Origin: Branchiostoma floridae | Lineage: Eukaryota > Chordata > Leptocardii > Amphioxiformes > Branchiostomatidae | Direction: 5' to 3' | Assembly: GCF_000003815.2 (NCBI RefSeq) | Contig: NC_049994.1 | Location: 15,170,659 to 15,234,658 of the forward strand | Length of the DNA stretch: 64,000 bases | Part shown: piece by piece, positions 39,801-51,500 of the stretch | How the letters are laid out: the number at the start of each line of letters is the position of its first letter | Numbering within the stretch: the first letter of the stretch is position 1 | Notes under the pieces: generated by a model | What the model saw: the letters and a program-made list of their open reading frames with translations, nothing else | Told to the model about the DNA's origin: nothing | The model's database searches: none | Translations under genes and position numbers: made by a program

Positions 39801-42800
39801 CATAACCACTCCTATCGAAAAGAGTATGGGCCCTTCCCGGTGTGGGTGGATCAACTAAGTTACATTTAGTACAGATACGGTGTGTTGCGCCATAAGGTGG
39901 TTTTACGGTTAAACAAACTAACAAACAAACAAACAAACAAACAAAAACTAACCACAGCAGTCGCCCCTGTTTAGAACGCTGACACGGTTAACCGTGTAGT
40001 GACCCCCACCACCCAGGTCCACCTTCCACCACGGCTGATACACCCGGAGGGTATGAAGGCACTGGTTGTACCAGGAAACGAACGTCCCTCTGAGGCCGTC
40101 CACAGCCTTTTCCGGTCCCCAATATGAAGGATGAGTGCTTGCTGTTGCTGTCTTGCCCTGGGCGACGTTACTTTCTGCAAGAAAACACAGATGGGGAGTA
40201 CATTTTAGGTAACGTAGTAGTGGACAAACTCAAGCCAATCGTAAGTACTTTTGCCACATCTTCGGAAATTTGTTCAGGGTTCATGCGTGTTCCCACCTGT
40301 GATACAGCGGTATGACGCTTCCAAGTACTTCTGCACACCCCTGCAGGGGTCGCCGAAAACGGAGGCAGTGGCCCGCACGGCGCACTGCTGTTCGCCCTGG
40401 CAGGCGCTCTGCACCACGGACAGGCTGCTGGCTGCCCGGCAGTTGGTGCGACAGGTGGAACATCGGCAGTCGTGGTTGGTCGACGTACGGCCGTAGTTGG
40501 CGCCCAAGATGAGGAGCGTCTTTCCCTCTCCACACGACAGCTGCATGGTGCCACTCTCACCACAGGCGTAGGCTGTTTCTGTACCAATGTTTTAGAATCA
40601 ATGTTGTCAGTATAAGGGCGCGGTCACATAAGGTACGCTCCCACCGCACTTGTGTCAAGCTTGCATCACTGCGGGGTTCGTTCACTGCGTCACTGTTGTG
40701 CTATTTTCTCCGATCATTTATAATTTAGATATGGCGTAATACGTAAAAGTATGACTTAGAAGACGACAAAATACATCAAAAGAAATGAAATTTCGTTCTT
40801 TATTTCTGAAATTCGTTGAGTATCTTTCGAACCCCGCGGTGACGCAAGCTTGACACAAGTGCGGTGGGAGCGCACCTATAGGTCGTGCGATCGTCGTACG
40901 ATTTTAATGCCATAGAATTTTCAAGCAGGCCGTGACAGAACCAACCACCGACATCCAAGACAGCATTTTGTGTACCATGACAGTTGAACTTTGAAGGAGA
41001 GGAACATTTTTGTCCTGCAAAATGCCCGAACCTAGCATTGGACGACGATCGCACGACCTATGTGACCACGCCCTAACATCTCAACGCATGATTGCGCAAG
41101 GTGTATATAGCATAATTTCCGTATCAAAATATCGTATCTAAAAACGTACCTTAAAATAGAAAAAATAGGTCAACGATATACGTATTTTCCGGTTAAAAAG
41201 ATATCGCTGTACGTATATGACATCGTCTCGGAATAAAAATATTGCCATACTCCATTGTACGCAGCAAAATTCACTTTGCAAAGATATCGTTGTAAGTACC
41301 TTAAATCATCATTATCAGGTATACGATATCGCAATTCAGACGATTTTTTTCATACGGTATCGTTCTGGCATGTACATTTAATGTCTTCATCTTTTCTGAT
41401 AACAAAGCGATCTTTTGTATGTTCCAGTAATGTACCTTTGTTTCTGTAGTCGACACAGTCCGAACAGTAACAGTGGGCCGCAGTGTTGCCGCACCAGTTT
41501 CCCGGGGAGCAGCATGGGTAAAACCTGTCAGGGTCGCATTCAGCAGGGTTACCGTCTTCAGCAGGGTAGCCCTGCCCGCAACGCAGGTCATCACGCCACT
41601 TCTTAGGAGCTATCAGTGAAAAATGCAGTAAGTAACGATTAGTCACATATGAACACGCAATTGACAACCATGGCTAGAGACCCTTTGCTGCTGTTTCCTT
41701 AGAATTTTGCTTTTGTTCTCAGTTTAGTTCATTCTTTGTTCATCGTTCTCCACAGATAATGATTTATTTGTACCCTGACATATTTCAAGGGGTTGTGAAA
41801 TTTGATAACTTAGTCAAGAAACTTATATTTTAGGCAGTTTGTCTGTGTATCCCTATCGCAACATCGTGCACGTTTGTAGGCTTGTTTATGGTATGCATCT
41901 TAATGTGATATTTTGACACGGAAATTGTAAAGATGAAGTAAGAGACATTAGGAATCGTTCATAAGGCCCCTTTCGTCCTACCGAAACGGTGTCTGTGCGA
42001 TTGCCACGTTACCATATGCAGGCCGTACTTACACGTGCTGCGTAAGTACGGTTTCCTTACTCACTCGCATTGGCTGTCCGGGGCACGCGCGTTGCCCGTA
42101 CTGGCACGTACGGGGGGCTAATTCGCAGACCAAAGGCACACAAAGTTTTACCTGCAGGTAAAGTTCTCCAAAATCCGTCGGATTCCCTACGAGTTCATAC
42201 GGTACTTAGCACCTACGGATCCCAAAAGATTGCCCACGTTACTGGCTTGCCCACGTTTTGACGTAGACANNNNNNNNNNNNNNNNNNNNNNNNNNNNNNN
42301 NNNNNNNNNNNNNNNNNNNNNNNNNNNNNNNNNNNNNNNNNNNNNNNNNNNNNNNNNNNNNNNNNNNNNNNNNNNNNNNNNNNNNNNNNNNNNNNNNNNN
42401 NNNNNNNNNNNNNNNNNNNNNNNNNNNNNNNNNNNNNNNNNNNNNNNNNNNNNNNNNNNNNNNNNNNNNNNNNNNNNNNNNNNNNNNNNNNNNNNNNNNN
42501 NNNNNNNNNNNGCAAATACGTGCCAAAACGTGGGCAATCTTTTGGGATCCGTAAGTAGTAAGTACCGCCTCCGTACGAACTCGAAGGGAATCTGGCGGAT
42601 TTTGGAGCGCGCAGACACGCCGTAGAACTTTACGTGCAGGCAAAACTTTGTGTGCCACCGGGCTGCGGATTCGCCCCCGTACGTGCCAGTACGGGCAACG
42701 TGACTGCCCTGTACAGCCTGAACGTTTTCAAAAATACGTAGCGGACGTAGCCTCCTAACAAAAGGTACGGAGAAATTGCACATACGGCGGGTTGTGCCCT

Positions 42801-43910
42801 TTCCTGTTTTCTGTCACCTGCATGCAGACGCTACAGGAAAAATGCTTGCCCTCAGCAAGGAGGTTACAAAGCAGACCTTCAATAAATCGACAAAAAAGTC
42901 TTTAAACTAGAAAACAAGTAATGTTTACCTTCACATGGTATAACTGTAGCCAAACAAACTACGCTGTTTATTCTTAGTAGTCTATACTTAAACACATTCA
43001 TATACATGTATAGGATGTCCAGCCCCTCTTGTTCTGTCCTAATAAACTTGCTACATAATGTGATTAAACACCACAGGGTGCCTGCTTCATTACCAGTAAC
43101 CATGGTGACCGCCGTCTGGTCTAGACTATTGACCGTATTTGTTTCGAGAAAAAACGGAGCATAAAGGTAAACATAAAGAAAAAGGGACATGACACTCAGG
43201 GTTCTTACCTTGCTGCGGGGTAAAGACGAATCTCTGTGACAAGGAGTCTTCCCGGGTGCGCGCAACCTGCTCCATCGCCCCGTCAATCTTAGCCTTCACC
43301 TCTAACATCAGACCTAGTGAATGTCGTAAAGAATAATGTTAGAATCTTCCTATAAAAATCTAAGCGAAATTTAAGTTCATGATGGAAATTCTTTTGCTAG
43401 GAGATAAACATAGCGGTGAACACTTTTTGAAGGCTTGAAAATTGTGTATAGGAGGTAAACAGTTATCATCGAGCTAGAGAGTTCCATAGTTTGGCAGTCT
43501 GAGGAAAGAACATTGCACGAAAAGGCAGATTTCCGCTTTGTAGACGATAATTCCCCTCACGACACGGGAGGTGTGCAACAGTGGGGACGCGTGGACTCTT
43601 CGCGTGTCCTATTGTGCACACATGTTTTCAACATTGCGCACGCGGGAACAGGCAGTCCGTGGAAACCCGTGCCCACGGTGAGGACACGTCAGGTTTTACC
43701 TTCGTGCACAAAGTTGGGAACTTGTTGAAATCTGCCTTTTCGAGCAGTAGAACATTGTGCATATAAAGAACTTCGTTAACCGCTAAGGACGACCTACTGA
43801 CTTTTCAACTGGGCCGCTTCCTGCTTAGTTAATCCGTACACATTCGGGCTTGACCACATCACCGCAAAGTACAGGAGAACGAAGGCCTTGCTGTAGGTCC
43901 AGTTTCCCAT
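36518..43910 (-). CDS. Gene A: secreted hevein-like + SUEL + F-type lectin with two WSC-like modules
   Basis: Exons 43802-43910, 43209-43313, 41436-41609, 40297-40572, 39953-40174, 39274-39431, 38451-38508, 37653-37946 and 36518-36820 join in phase to 566 uninterrupted codons. It matches gene B exon for exon but has one additional 174-bp phase 1-1 exon encoding a Cys-rich hevein/chitin-binding-like module between linker and SUEL domain. The predicted secreted protein therefore combines three distinct carbohydrate-recognition folds plus WSC-like modules. Divergent gene E starts 1.5 kb away on the other strand. The last exon could be terminal by reading through to a stop at 36240-36242, but that would add 92 residues of low-quality sequence, so a spliced or different end is possible. 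Confidence 0.8.
36901..37141. mobile_element. Long-TIR MITE, diverged copy 3
   Basis: cagcgccagcaaaccgcct near the left, inverted as aggcggtttgctggcgccg near the right; inside it shares tcctgatcgccctgctta with copies 1 and 2. In the gene A A1-A2 intron. Confidence 0.75.
37653..37946 (-). CDS. Gene A exon 8: WSC-like module A1
   Basis: 294-bp phase 1-1 exon: SKYIGLGCWRDTYTRAI, NPIEKC, AIQAGGWC, TSC, DGEGG, NEVYKIT; donor gtcaga. Short read-through tail type. Confidence 0.8.
38451..38508 (-). CDS. Gene A exon 7: F-type lectin, C-terminal strand
   Basis: 58-bp exon, phase 0-1, VMGRSDNLQICEVEVFAET. Confidence 0.78.
38780..38985. mobile_element. CGCGAA-rich MITE, copy 1
   Basis: Repeated ttcgcggt and accgcgaac in inverse arrangement; ends with gcgaacttaaatgcattta. 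Same family as 57487-57682. Confidence 0.75.
39274..39431 (-). CDS. Gene A exon 6: F-type lectin, middle part
   Basis: 158-bp exon, phase 1-0, GERLRNFQVRVGPNE to CDQPMSGRYVSIQ; donor gtaaat. Confidence 0.8.
39570..39945 (+). mobile_element. SINE copy in gene A intron, CAAA tail
   Basis: gtggcgtaacggtaggatgt head, aacctagcttcggttgggg, aacacgtaaaagcaacc, gtgggtggatcaac, tail (acaaa)n up to the donor of exon 5. Confidence 0.75.
39953..40174 (-). CDS. Gene A exon 5: F-type lectin, N-terminal part
   Basis: 222-bp phase 1-1 exon, SNVAQGKTATAST to NRGDCC, with the same two-residue loop extension as gene B (GGGGHY). Confidence 0.82.
40297..40572 (-). CDS. Gene A exon 4: SUEL/rhamnose-binding lectin domain
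   Basis: 276-bp phase 1-1 exon with ANYGRT, CRCSTCRTNC, VFGDPC-RGVQKYL and SYRC; nearly identical to gene B. Confidence 0.85.
40613..41075. mobile_element. MITE GGGCGCGGTCACATA family, copy A
   Basis: Same element at the same intronic place just upstream of the SUEL exon of gene A; ends agggcgcggtcacataaggt and tatgtgaccacgcccta. Confidence 0.85.
41436..41609 (-). CDS. Gene A exon 3: hevein/chitin-binding-like Cys-rich module
   Basis: 174-bp phase 1-1 exon, acceptor tgatag and donor gtacat. It encodes a module with 8 Cys: RCGQGYPAEDGNPAEC, YPCCSPGNWCGNTAAHC, YCSDCVDYR. The CCS-x3-WCG core is the chitin-binding type 1 (hevein) signature, although the remaining spacing is that of an animal variant. 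No counterpart was found at the equivalent place in genes B or C. Confidence 0.75.
42090..42700. mobile_element. Long foldback element around assembly gap
   Basis: The left arm (about 42090-42245) reads gttgcccgtactggcacgta ... ggatcccaaaagattgcccacg; the right arm (42528-42697) is its inverse (cgtgggcaatcttttgggatcc ... tacgtgccagtacgggcaac, shown in parts). Imperfect arms of about 155-170 bp flank 242 N. Confidence 0.85.
43209..43313 (-). CDS. Gene A exon 2: helical linker
   Basis: 105-bp phase 1-1 exon, SLMLEVKAKIDGAMEQVA..., donor gtaaga. Confidence 0.76.
43802..43910 (-). CDS. Gene A exon 1: signal peptide
   Basis: ATG at 43910, MGNWTYSKAFVLLYFAVMW, phase 1 donor gtcagt. Near-identical to exon 1 of gene E on the opposite strand. 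Confidence 0.82.
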
Positions 43911-44019
43911 GTTGACCGTTCTTGGGCTAAAAATAAGAAAGATAACGTTAACCACACAATCAAGGCAATTTACAGGCTATTACTACAAAGTTTACAGAAT
44001 GTAGGTTCTATTCCTAACA

Positions 44020-44200
44020 TTCCTGGCTAGACCTTGCGTAGCATAGGAAAGGAATGCAACTTTCTTCACTCCGCTCAGGTACCTGACTTCGGTTAGGGAG
44101 GTAAAATTTGATAGGCGGTGGAAGGAGAGGGATGGGACAGTATGGTCCACTGCCCTTTTGACCCTAAAAAGCATTTGGGAATCGAACTTTTAACGTTTAC
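44020..44200 (+). repeat. SINE-like block, copy A/E
   Basis: tggctagaccttgcgtagc, ggtacctgacttcggttagg, aatttgataggcggtggaag; paralogue at 27295-27480. Confidence 0.65.
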
Positions 44201-44868
44201 CTATCAATTCAAGGATGACTTTCCAGGACTTACCTTGAGGGCTTCTCTACACGGACGGTCGGAGTGCTGACGAACCCCTACTAACTACATCTGACGTCTT
44301 ATCTTTGTGCAACATACAATCCTTCTGTCTCATACAATGTATGTAACAACGTTTAAAACGCCATTACTTATCTGTTGTAACTATATAACGTGAACAAAGG
44401 GGCGTTAATGTCGGCAAGGCTTTCAGCTTAAAGCAACAATGCACTCATTAGACGTTGATTCAATGGAAATTAGGTGCCTCTGAGGAGAGCCACATATTTC
44501 TGTTAATGAGGTTCAATGCCAAGCAACCATTTGTTAAGGCATCGTAAACACATCCTAAATTCAATTTGTGTGGACGTGTTGTATAATGGAAGGGTTTTTA
44601 AGCCTATAGTTCAAACGCCCTGAGTTGAAAGTCTGACGTTATACTGCTCTTGGTGAAGACTACATAATTTCCACCTTAACAAATTTATAAAGATTGTCGA
44701 ACCCCTGCATGACTATCTTATGTCGGGTCTTCTTGCAACGTACAATGTATGTAGCAACGTTTAAAACGTCATTACAAATTCATAAGGACTGTTTATTGAG
44801 AGTGGGAGAACTAGTGCCACATGTGGAGACACCAGATACCATTCTTTTCTTTTTTGCAGTCAACCTTA

Positions 44869-44902
44869 CGCTAAAAGCCCTTGTATTCACGTAATGCAGT
44901 TA
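44869..44902 (+). pseudogene. Orphan terminal exon of a lectin-type gene
   Basis: Acceptor cttttttgcag followed by a short frame VNLTLKALVFT and TAA, preceded by the same GCCACATGTGGAGA-type sequence that precedes the gene E terminal exon at 54073. No CTLD or other exon lies just upstream, so it looks like the relic of another plus-strand copy. Confidence 0.45.
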
Positions 44903-45454
44903 CAACAGATTAGTAATGTTTGCTATAGACTTTAGCCTTTACATAGACTTTAAACGTTGTTTCATCCGTTACACTATAAGACCAGACCTTCAGTTGGCCA
45001 TACAGTTGGTCGGGTGCGAGAAGTCCTCGTAGACAAGGTAGGTCCTAAAACTTTAATAAGTCATCTTTAATTGGTTAGGTCAAAGTTCAAGGTCCCAAAG
45101 CCTTTTCGAGGTCATAAGGGCAGTGAACTATAGTACCATGAGCCCATCCCTCTCCTTCCACCGCCTTTACCTCCCCAACCGAAGTCAGGTACACATTTAA
45201 ACCATTTTACAGATTGGGGAACGTTACTTTCCTACGGACGCTATGGACTGCCAGGAATGTTAGAGATAGAATCTATACGTTACATTATGTGAACTTGGTA
45301 GTAAAATCCAATACATAAATCTCACTGATTCATATGGTACAGGTAAAACCAAACCACTTCAAAAGATACAACACCTTCGGTAAGCTATCATCGTTAACAA
45401 AGCCGCCTAACTGTCAACGTTGTATTCCTTATTCTTAGCCCAAGAACGGCCAAC

Positions 45455-45563
45455 ATGGGAAACTGGACCTACAGCAAGGCCTTCGTTCTCCTGTACTTTG
45501 CGGTGATGTGGCCAAGCCCGAATGTGTACGGTATTACTAAGCAGGAAGCGGCGCAGTTGAAAA
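45455..45563 (+). CDS. Gene E exon 1: signal peptide
   Basis: ATG at 45455, MGNWTYSKAFVLLYFAVMW, donor gtcagt in phase 1. A ccttattcttag tract at about 45425-45438 could be an acceptor for a 5' UTR intron. Confidence 0.82.
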
Positions 45564-48500
45564 GTCAGTAGGTCTACCCTAACGGTTCTTATTTTGTGCT
45601 TGAAGGCATGACTATCTCTTATTCTCGTCAGCTTTGTTCTTGTCAGTAGGTCCACCTTAAGTTAGCATTTAACAAAGTTCTTTCTACACAATTATTTATA
45701 CCTAGCCTACGTTCCGACAACTTTCTGTTACCACCAATATTAACCTAGTTGTAAATTCGGCACCAAGTATTCTCCAGTCTGGGGCCAGAGTTTTTGCTTC
45801 GTTCAGGTTAACCCCAAGTTGGTCGAGGGCCATTTGTAGCATATGTCTATAGAGCTACAATTGTAATAATCATTAGTCTTCGCCACTTTCTGTTTCCTTT
45901 GTCCTGTTAACAGTACAGTGCATCCCTGTTTCAGCGTGTCTTTCCACAGGCATTCTAAAGACATGTCCTGTGTTCATTCCACTTTCCTCTGTGATGGTGG
46001 TACTCTGTTTTTCCCCTTTCCTTTTATAAACTTCTTCATGCTGTTTGCAATAAACTTATTATGGTGTGTAAGACAATTCTAAGTTTAGTCTTTACAACAT
46101 CTCCTTGCCAGGACGGATCTCAGTAGTAAAGGCTAAGATTGACCAGGCGATATTGCGGATTGCACGCATCCGGGAACACTCCTTGTCACAGAGACTTGCC
46201 TTCACCCTGCCGCAAGGTATGATTGGTTCTTCAGTGACATTTTACATTTCGTGTTTACAATCATGTGAGAGGAACATAGAATTGTTTTTGCTCGGTTTCC
46301 TGCTCTTCTTCCACAAACAAAGAAGGCTGTGCCAGGAAGGCTGTCACCTTGGTCACCGGTAAAGTAGCAGACTCCCTGTAGTGGAGACCTGCACGTCAAA
46401 ATCTACCTTTAAAACCAAATGCAGGGCTTGGCTAGCCTGACCTCTGACCACCCAATGAAAATGACAACTTGATAGTATTTATTTTGTTATTATCATTATT
46501 GTTTTCTTTAGTTTCGTACCATTATTTTCATTCATCATTTGTATTGATATCATCATCACTAGCAGCATATATTGTTATGATTAGTATTATTGTTTACATC
46601 AGTTTCATTACCATTGTTATTTAATCATTTCATTTATTGCTGTCTATTTATGTTTGCCTATGTTTGTGATGAATATGTTTAATTTCTTTTTATGTAACAC
46701 GCAGGGCTCCACTGAAAAGCAGTGCAAGAGCACTGAGCTTGGACCACCCTGGATAAAGATTACAGAAATAAAATAAATAAAATATAGTGTTTGATTATAA
46801 TTTCTGTTGAGATTTTTCTATCCTGCACCCGTAACTATTGCATTATCGTATCATGTATTATGCAGCTTCTTGTTGTGCAAAATAGATAAATGAACATTCA
46901 AATAAATCTCAGTTTCAGCTACTACAGCCCTACCTGCAGCTGCGACTGACGCGGTAGGTTTGTGGCCCTTGAACGCACGGTACGGAGCATCAGACATAAC
47001 AGGAAACGGAAACGACGGGACAGCAACGGGGACCCAGTTAGCCACAGGTCCGTATGGTGACGCAAACGGGGCCTTCCTGTTCTCTGGAACTGCAAATTCC
47101 TACATCGACATTCCCAACAATGGCAAGTTGGATGTGCGCTACTCCTTCACCATACTGGCACACGTCTATCCTACCGGAGAGGCTGGACCGATCTTCGACT
47201 ACGTCGGGACCAACCCCAATATCTGGCACTGGGCACTGCACTTTTGGCAGTTGTTACCAGAGGAACTGCAGCTGCGGTACGTTTTAGTTAGTTTCTACCA
47301 GACCCCCGCCTGTCCGAATAGAGGACTTTGCCAAAGTTAGGAATAAAAGCCTTGTAGGAGTTAATTGGCCTAGGAGTATTGGACGGCCGGTACTCCTAGG
47401 CTATCTAAGTCCTATGGTGTGTTTTTTGCCTTATTTGGCCAATTTCTACTATTTTTCCAGCGACCTGTGGAGCCTAGTAGAGGTTACAATTAAGTGTCTA
47501 CCGGTACGCGGTCCCGATTTCCCGATTTTGTTTGCCGAATTCTACGATCCCTGAACTCCCTTAAGGCCCCTTCACACGAGAAGTGGAATCAGCCGGAATG
47601 CCGTCAGTATGGCTATTCTTTGTATATTTCTGAGTATTCTAGAAATTCTCAATGCGTTCCAGATATTTCTGCCCATTCTTGGGGCCGTCCCGAATGTTTT
47701 TGACATGCTCAAAACTTTCGAGGTGCATTTGAAGTGGAGAAACATCGAACGTCATTGAAAGTGCATTCTAACTGATGTATGACCGAATTCTACGGCATTC
47801 CAACATTATTCGAAACATTCTTATCTCATTCGATGGAGAACCGAAACAGCAAGCCACTTAAAATCTTGCAAGAATGTGGCCGAAAGAAAATCTGGAATTG
47901 AGCGAAAATGTCTAAAATGCACTACAAATACCCAGGAATATACAAAGAATAGTTATTCTGACGGCATTTCGGCTCAGTCTTCTTATGTGAAGGGGATATT
48001 AGGTCCATTTGGAATTCCCACCCGAATGTGGCAAGAATTTCGCAAATTCTACATTCCGGATGGTTCTGCTTGATTCCTGCTAATTCTGTTTCAGCGTGAA
48101 GAGGCCCTATTGGGTAGGCCTGTTGAAGGCTGGGTACGTTTAGTGACCAGACGAATTACCGTTCTCTATCCACTCCCTGTTTATAATCATCTTCATCAAA
48201 CATACTTATCCCCCATTGCTCTACACTGGTGAGACAGTTCCCAAAAATATTTGTGCAAGAACTCGAAAAAAACATTACAACAACAAACAAGAGTCTGAAA
48301 ACTCAAACCTGCATGAATTTTTGTTTTTGTGATGGTGCGTACGGTGTGTTGTGGGGTTGATATGGTTTGACGTTTGGCAAGATTATTCTATCATTGTTCT
48401 TATATATCTACCCATGGTAAACGGTGAGATCCAAAATTACAGCTTTCTATTGACCTCACCATTTCCTTTTTATTTCCTATTGTTACACCTGCACATATCC

Positions 48501-51500
48501 CTAATGTATATATAATGGTTCATTCCATACAGAGGTGACAGGGATGGTCACAGTTACTCTTTCTACTAGTTGTGGATCCGTGTAGCTACGCGATTGGCTT
48601 CATATCCCGACTGTGTATATAGTTATTCACCCCGCACACAGTGGTATTCATGTATCAATTACTGGGACCACTCTATTCCTATCAAAAAGGGGTGTACATA
48701 TTTTTTTTTAAACGGACCACAAAACTGCAGCAAACTTCTATATTCTGATATACGAAATTCTCTGTACACAAGGCTATCTTATACACAAGAGTTTATCTGG
48801 ATGGACCTGAAGTGCAAATTCAAATACATCATGACATGTGACAATCCCTGCATGACAGATATAGGAAAATATATCAAAGAAGGTTTAGACATTAGAAATT
48901 CCTCCAATGATTGTAAAAGCCTCCAACAACTGTAAGAAATTTATCCCATACTACAACTTCTGTATTAGTTAGATAAGCGTTAAGTTATAGAACTGTAGTT
49001 ATGTAGATGCCATACTTTGTACCCCGTACAATTGTTGTGCAATAAAACTATATATATATATATATATATAATGCGCGCTAAAGCACAATGGCTAATATCT
49101 ATCCCCATAGTAAATGTGATTGCAATCCATCCAGAGGTTCTAAAGATATTTGTCCGGAATCACAAACTCCAAATCGTGATCCCTACCAAAAACAGTGCCT
49201 GCTTTTTTAAGCAGGTACAAACAACAACAAAATTCTGAAATTCAGGTTGATTTCTTTGAATTGCTTGTCGAGTGTAAAGATACATTTTTACTTAGATTCA
49301 TATCGATTTCTTATCCTCATGGTTAAATTGAATGGTGTTATCCCTGTCTGTTGCAGACCGGTAGGCAGAGATGGATATTTTTCACCTTTCGTAATTGCAA
49401 GAGTGCTGCAACTGAACTCGTGGAACTACGTGGGCTGCACCTACGACAACGAAACAGGAATGGCATCCATCTGGGGCAACGGGGAACTGGCACGTGAACT
49501 ACACATCGGAGTTGCCGAAGTTGCAAGTCTGCACCCTGTACGCGTGGGGGCGAAGAACGGAGATGATCGGTGCTTCGCGGGGTGTATCGCCTGCCTACAG
49601 CTGTACGACTACGCCATGACTCAAGAACAGATTGCCGCAGCGCGCGATGTGTGTAAAGGTGAGTTGAACCCTATTCTGTATTCAGACCGGGCTTTGTAGG
49701 TCAATCTGGGACGGGGGGGGGGGGGCGTAGTTATTTTGAAGGCCCGTCCCTTCGAACTCCTGTAAATCTTAAACAACTAAATTTCAGAAAATGATGTACA
49801 CATAAAAGTTTACGAAATTTGACGCTGTTATGATATTATATGACGTAAATATGCATATCTAGAATACCAGTTGGGCTTTTGGATTTTAAAAAATACATTT
49901 TTTCAGCAAATAATCGCAAAAGACAATGGACATAGACTAAAAATGTTCATTTACACAATTTTTTATGAAAAATGCTAGGTAGGTACAAATGGTAAGGGAC
50001 AATAATCTAGTTATTCTTGATCTGGTCATATGGTCCGCCATCTTGGATTTTGACCAATGACGTCATCAAATTAGCATAATTTATTCATCTTCATTTATGA
50101 AAGATATTCTACATAACACAAGATTTGTTTATGTAAGAAAATAACAGTAATGTAGCAAATAAGCGTGAAAAATACTAGCCTCCTTGGTTATCAAGCGAAA
50201 GTATTGAGCCATCGGTCACTACGAGGAAAAATACATCGTTTATTAAAGCGTAATTGGCGATTTTCGTCTCAAAAGCCTGGCAACAAATGGTTTCCATGGC
50301 AACACAAAAAAAGAAAATTTTCCAAAATTTAAGAACTTGTTCAACTAAATCTTAGCAAATCTCACCAAATATTTGGTGGCTCTAGCGTAAGTCGTTCTGG
50401 CTTTATGCGAGAGCAAGAGTGGAAAAATCCATTTGGCAATGACCGAACTGCTCCTTTCCTCACACAGGAAGCAAAAGCCGTGAGTACATCAGCCTGGGTT
50501 GCTGGAGGGACACACGTTCCCGCGCCATTCCTACACTCGAGGGGACAGATGCACGCCTAGATGGCAGCTCCGGTTCCCGTCAAAACCCCATAGAGAAGTG
50601 TTACCAGGTAGCACGTTCTCGCGGTTTCCCCGTGTTTGCTGTGCAGTATGGTGGGGAGTGTTTCGGGTCTGCTGACGGGCTCAACACCTTCAACTTGTAC
50701 GGATCCTCCACAGCTTGTCTAGCGGACGGCGAAGGCGGGGCTTGGGCAAACGAGGTCTACAAGATTACAGGTCAGACTCTAGTAACTTGTGTACGAGTGG
50801 ATCTGTAGTTTCCGTTATCAAAATAGTGTAACTGTGTGTCTATTTTACCATTTATGCTCACCTCAGGTTATTTTCTGCATGTTCAATTAGGTATTAATTA
50901 TGAATTTCCCGCCATCTACCATTATGGAATTATAGCATTTTGTCATTGATTATGCAAAGTAGGTCTACTAATTCATTTGCATAATTTGTCATCTATATTA
51001 ATGGTTCTTTTCTTTCTCAGTTACATATGTCACATGTTTGAATAGTCATATCATGGAACGGGATGGGTTTATAAAATTCTCTCATTGATCATGCACATCA
51101 AATTATGATTTTCATGCACATCAAATTATGATTTACATCTAACCATCTAATGATGTCAAGCATCACACGGGTTATTCTCTCTCAAAATATAAAATGATAA
51201 AACTAAACGGGCTCCTGCGGTTAAAAAACCGCTTGGGGGCCAAACCCCTACTACTTACTCTCTGCCCAAAGAGCTAGCTATCACTCAAAAAGTACGACCA
51301 TAGCATGTACAACACATAAGCATAATCTTCTAAGTACCGAAATACCCCCTTCCTGACACAGGAAGCGAAAGCCGTGAGTACATCAGCCTGGGTTGCTGGA
51401 GGGACACATCTGCCCGCGCCATTCCGACACTCGAGGGGACAGATGCACGGCTAGACGGCAGCCCCCTTTCCCGTGAAAACCCCATAGAGAAGTGTTACCA

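Larger units (their letters stand above)
43911..45454. promoter_or_regulatory. Shared divergent 5' region of genes A and E
   Basis: 1.54 kb between the two opposing start codons. It is the only place for both promoters. It contains a SINE-like segment (about 44020-44200) and the orphan terminal exon at 44869. No TATA box could be assigned with confidence. Confidence 0.45.
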
